Positions 48,308 to 48,483 of a stretch of DNA of 48,483 nucleotides are shown piece by piece; positions within the stretch are counted from its first letter, which is position 1; every line of letters begins with the position of its first letter. Origin of the DNA: Bacillus sp. REN10 (GTDB taxonomy: Bacteria; Bacillota; Bacilli; Bacillales; Domibacillaceae). Under the pieces are notes generated by a model. The model saw nothing but the letters and a program-made list of their open reading frames with translations, made no database searches and was not told the origin of the DNA. The stretch spans positions 1-48,483 of the forward strand of contig NZ_JADHDW010000015.1 of assembly GCF_016820555.1 (NCBI RefSeq), read 5' to 3'. A program made the position numbers and the translations under genes.

Positions 48308-48337
48308 TAGTATCTCCCACTTTCTCTGAAAATATGC
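48308..48337 (-). promoter_or_regulatory. Sigma-F promoter of csfB
   Basis: The minus strand reads GCATA (48333-48337), 15 bp, GGAGATACTA (48308-48317). It matches the sigma-F consensus GYWTA-N15-GGnRAnAnTW at every defined position, 21 bp before the csfB start. Early forespore expression of csfB is known in B. subtilis. Confidence 0.85.
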
Positions 48338-48410
48338 GAATCTATTTACTATGTAGCGCATCAATTTTTATGCGAAGATTTTCTGAATCAATACTGCACG
48401 TTATTTATAC

Positions 48411-48435
48411 AAAAAAAGAACAGCCTGAGCTGTTC
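48411..48435 (-). terminator. rRNA operon terminator
   Basis: The 7-bp stem GAACAGC / GCTGTTC with a 4-nt loop is followed by TTTTTTT on the minus strand, 12 bp after the 5S 3' end. Confidence 0.9.
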
Positions 48436-48446
48436 TTTTCGTTAGT

Positions 48447-48483
48447 GCCTGGCAACGTCCTACTCTCACAGGGGGAAACCCCC
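48447..48483 (-). rRNA. rrf: 5S rRNA, 3' part (cut by the window edge)
   Basis: The minus strand reads GGGGGTTTCCCCC then TGTGAGAGTAGGACGTTGCC and AGGC, the conserved 3' part of Bacillus 5S rRNA. About 37 nt are present; the rest lies beyond the right edge. A terminator follows. Confidence 0.95.

Overview
The window is a 48.5 kb piece of the origin-proximal chromosome of an endospore-forming member of the Bacillaceae. It carries spoIIE, spoVT, spoVG, yabG, sspF, fin, csfB/gin, abrB and veg in nearly the gene order I know from Bacillus subtilis between rrnA and rrnJ. I did not identify the species. Almost every gene is on the minus strand. The exceptions are abrB and a tRNA-Met/tRNA-Glu pair. 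Both ends are ribosomal: the 3' end of a 5S rRNA with its terminator lies at the right edge, and tandem promoters plus the leader of a 16S rRNA lie at the left edge. The window is therefore exactly one inter-rrn interval.

Reading along the minus strand (right to left), the first block (48.3-40.8 kb) holds csfB/gin, yaaO, tmk, darA, yaaR, holB, ricT, yabA, trmN6, yazA and rsmI. It covers dTMP and DNA polymerase clamp loading, c-di-AMP sensing, the Ric/Y complex, replication control and rRNA/tRNA modification. Next come divergent abrB (+) and metS (-), separated by a 760 bp region with Spo0A boxes and a long metS leader. Then follow tatD/yabD, rnmV, ksgA, yabG, veg, sspF, ispE, purR, ridA, spoVG, glmU, prs, ctc, pth, fin, mfd, spoVT, yabM, yabN, rqcP, yabP, yabQ, divIC and yabR. 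This stretch covers 5S/16S rRNA maturation, cell-wall and PRPP precursors, stalled-complex rescue and sporulation.

After the plus-strand tRNAs, the last block (16.1-0.3 kb) holds spoIIE, yabS, yabT, tilS, hpt, ftsH, coaX, hslO, cysK and a tight folate operon, folP-folB-folK-yazB-dusB-lysS, ending at the next rRNA operon.

Regulatory sites are unusually legible. They include a sigma-F promoter at csfB, sigma-H at spoVG, sigma-B at ctc, a Spo0A-type 21-bp-spacer promoter at spoIIE, sigma-A plus tandem Spo0A boxes at abrB, a PurR-type operator at purR, tandem promoters at veg, and a perfect parS site inside the metS terminator loop. Compared with remembered B. subtilis order, yacD and pabB-pabA-pabC (cysK-folP), yabE (yabD-rnmV) and xpaC-yaaN (csfB-yaaO) are absent.

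No insertion sequence, prophage, CRISPR array or defence system is visible. The least explained features are the roughly 430-nt metS leader with a 45-codon ORF, a 26-bp intergenic repeat present twice, and a 4-codon ORF overlapping the abrB start codon. Many genes have GTG or TTG starts, and many longest-ORF starts were shortened here on ribosome-binding-site grounds.
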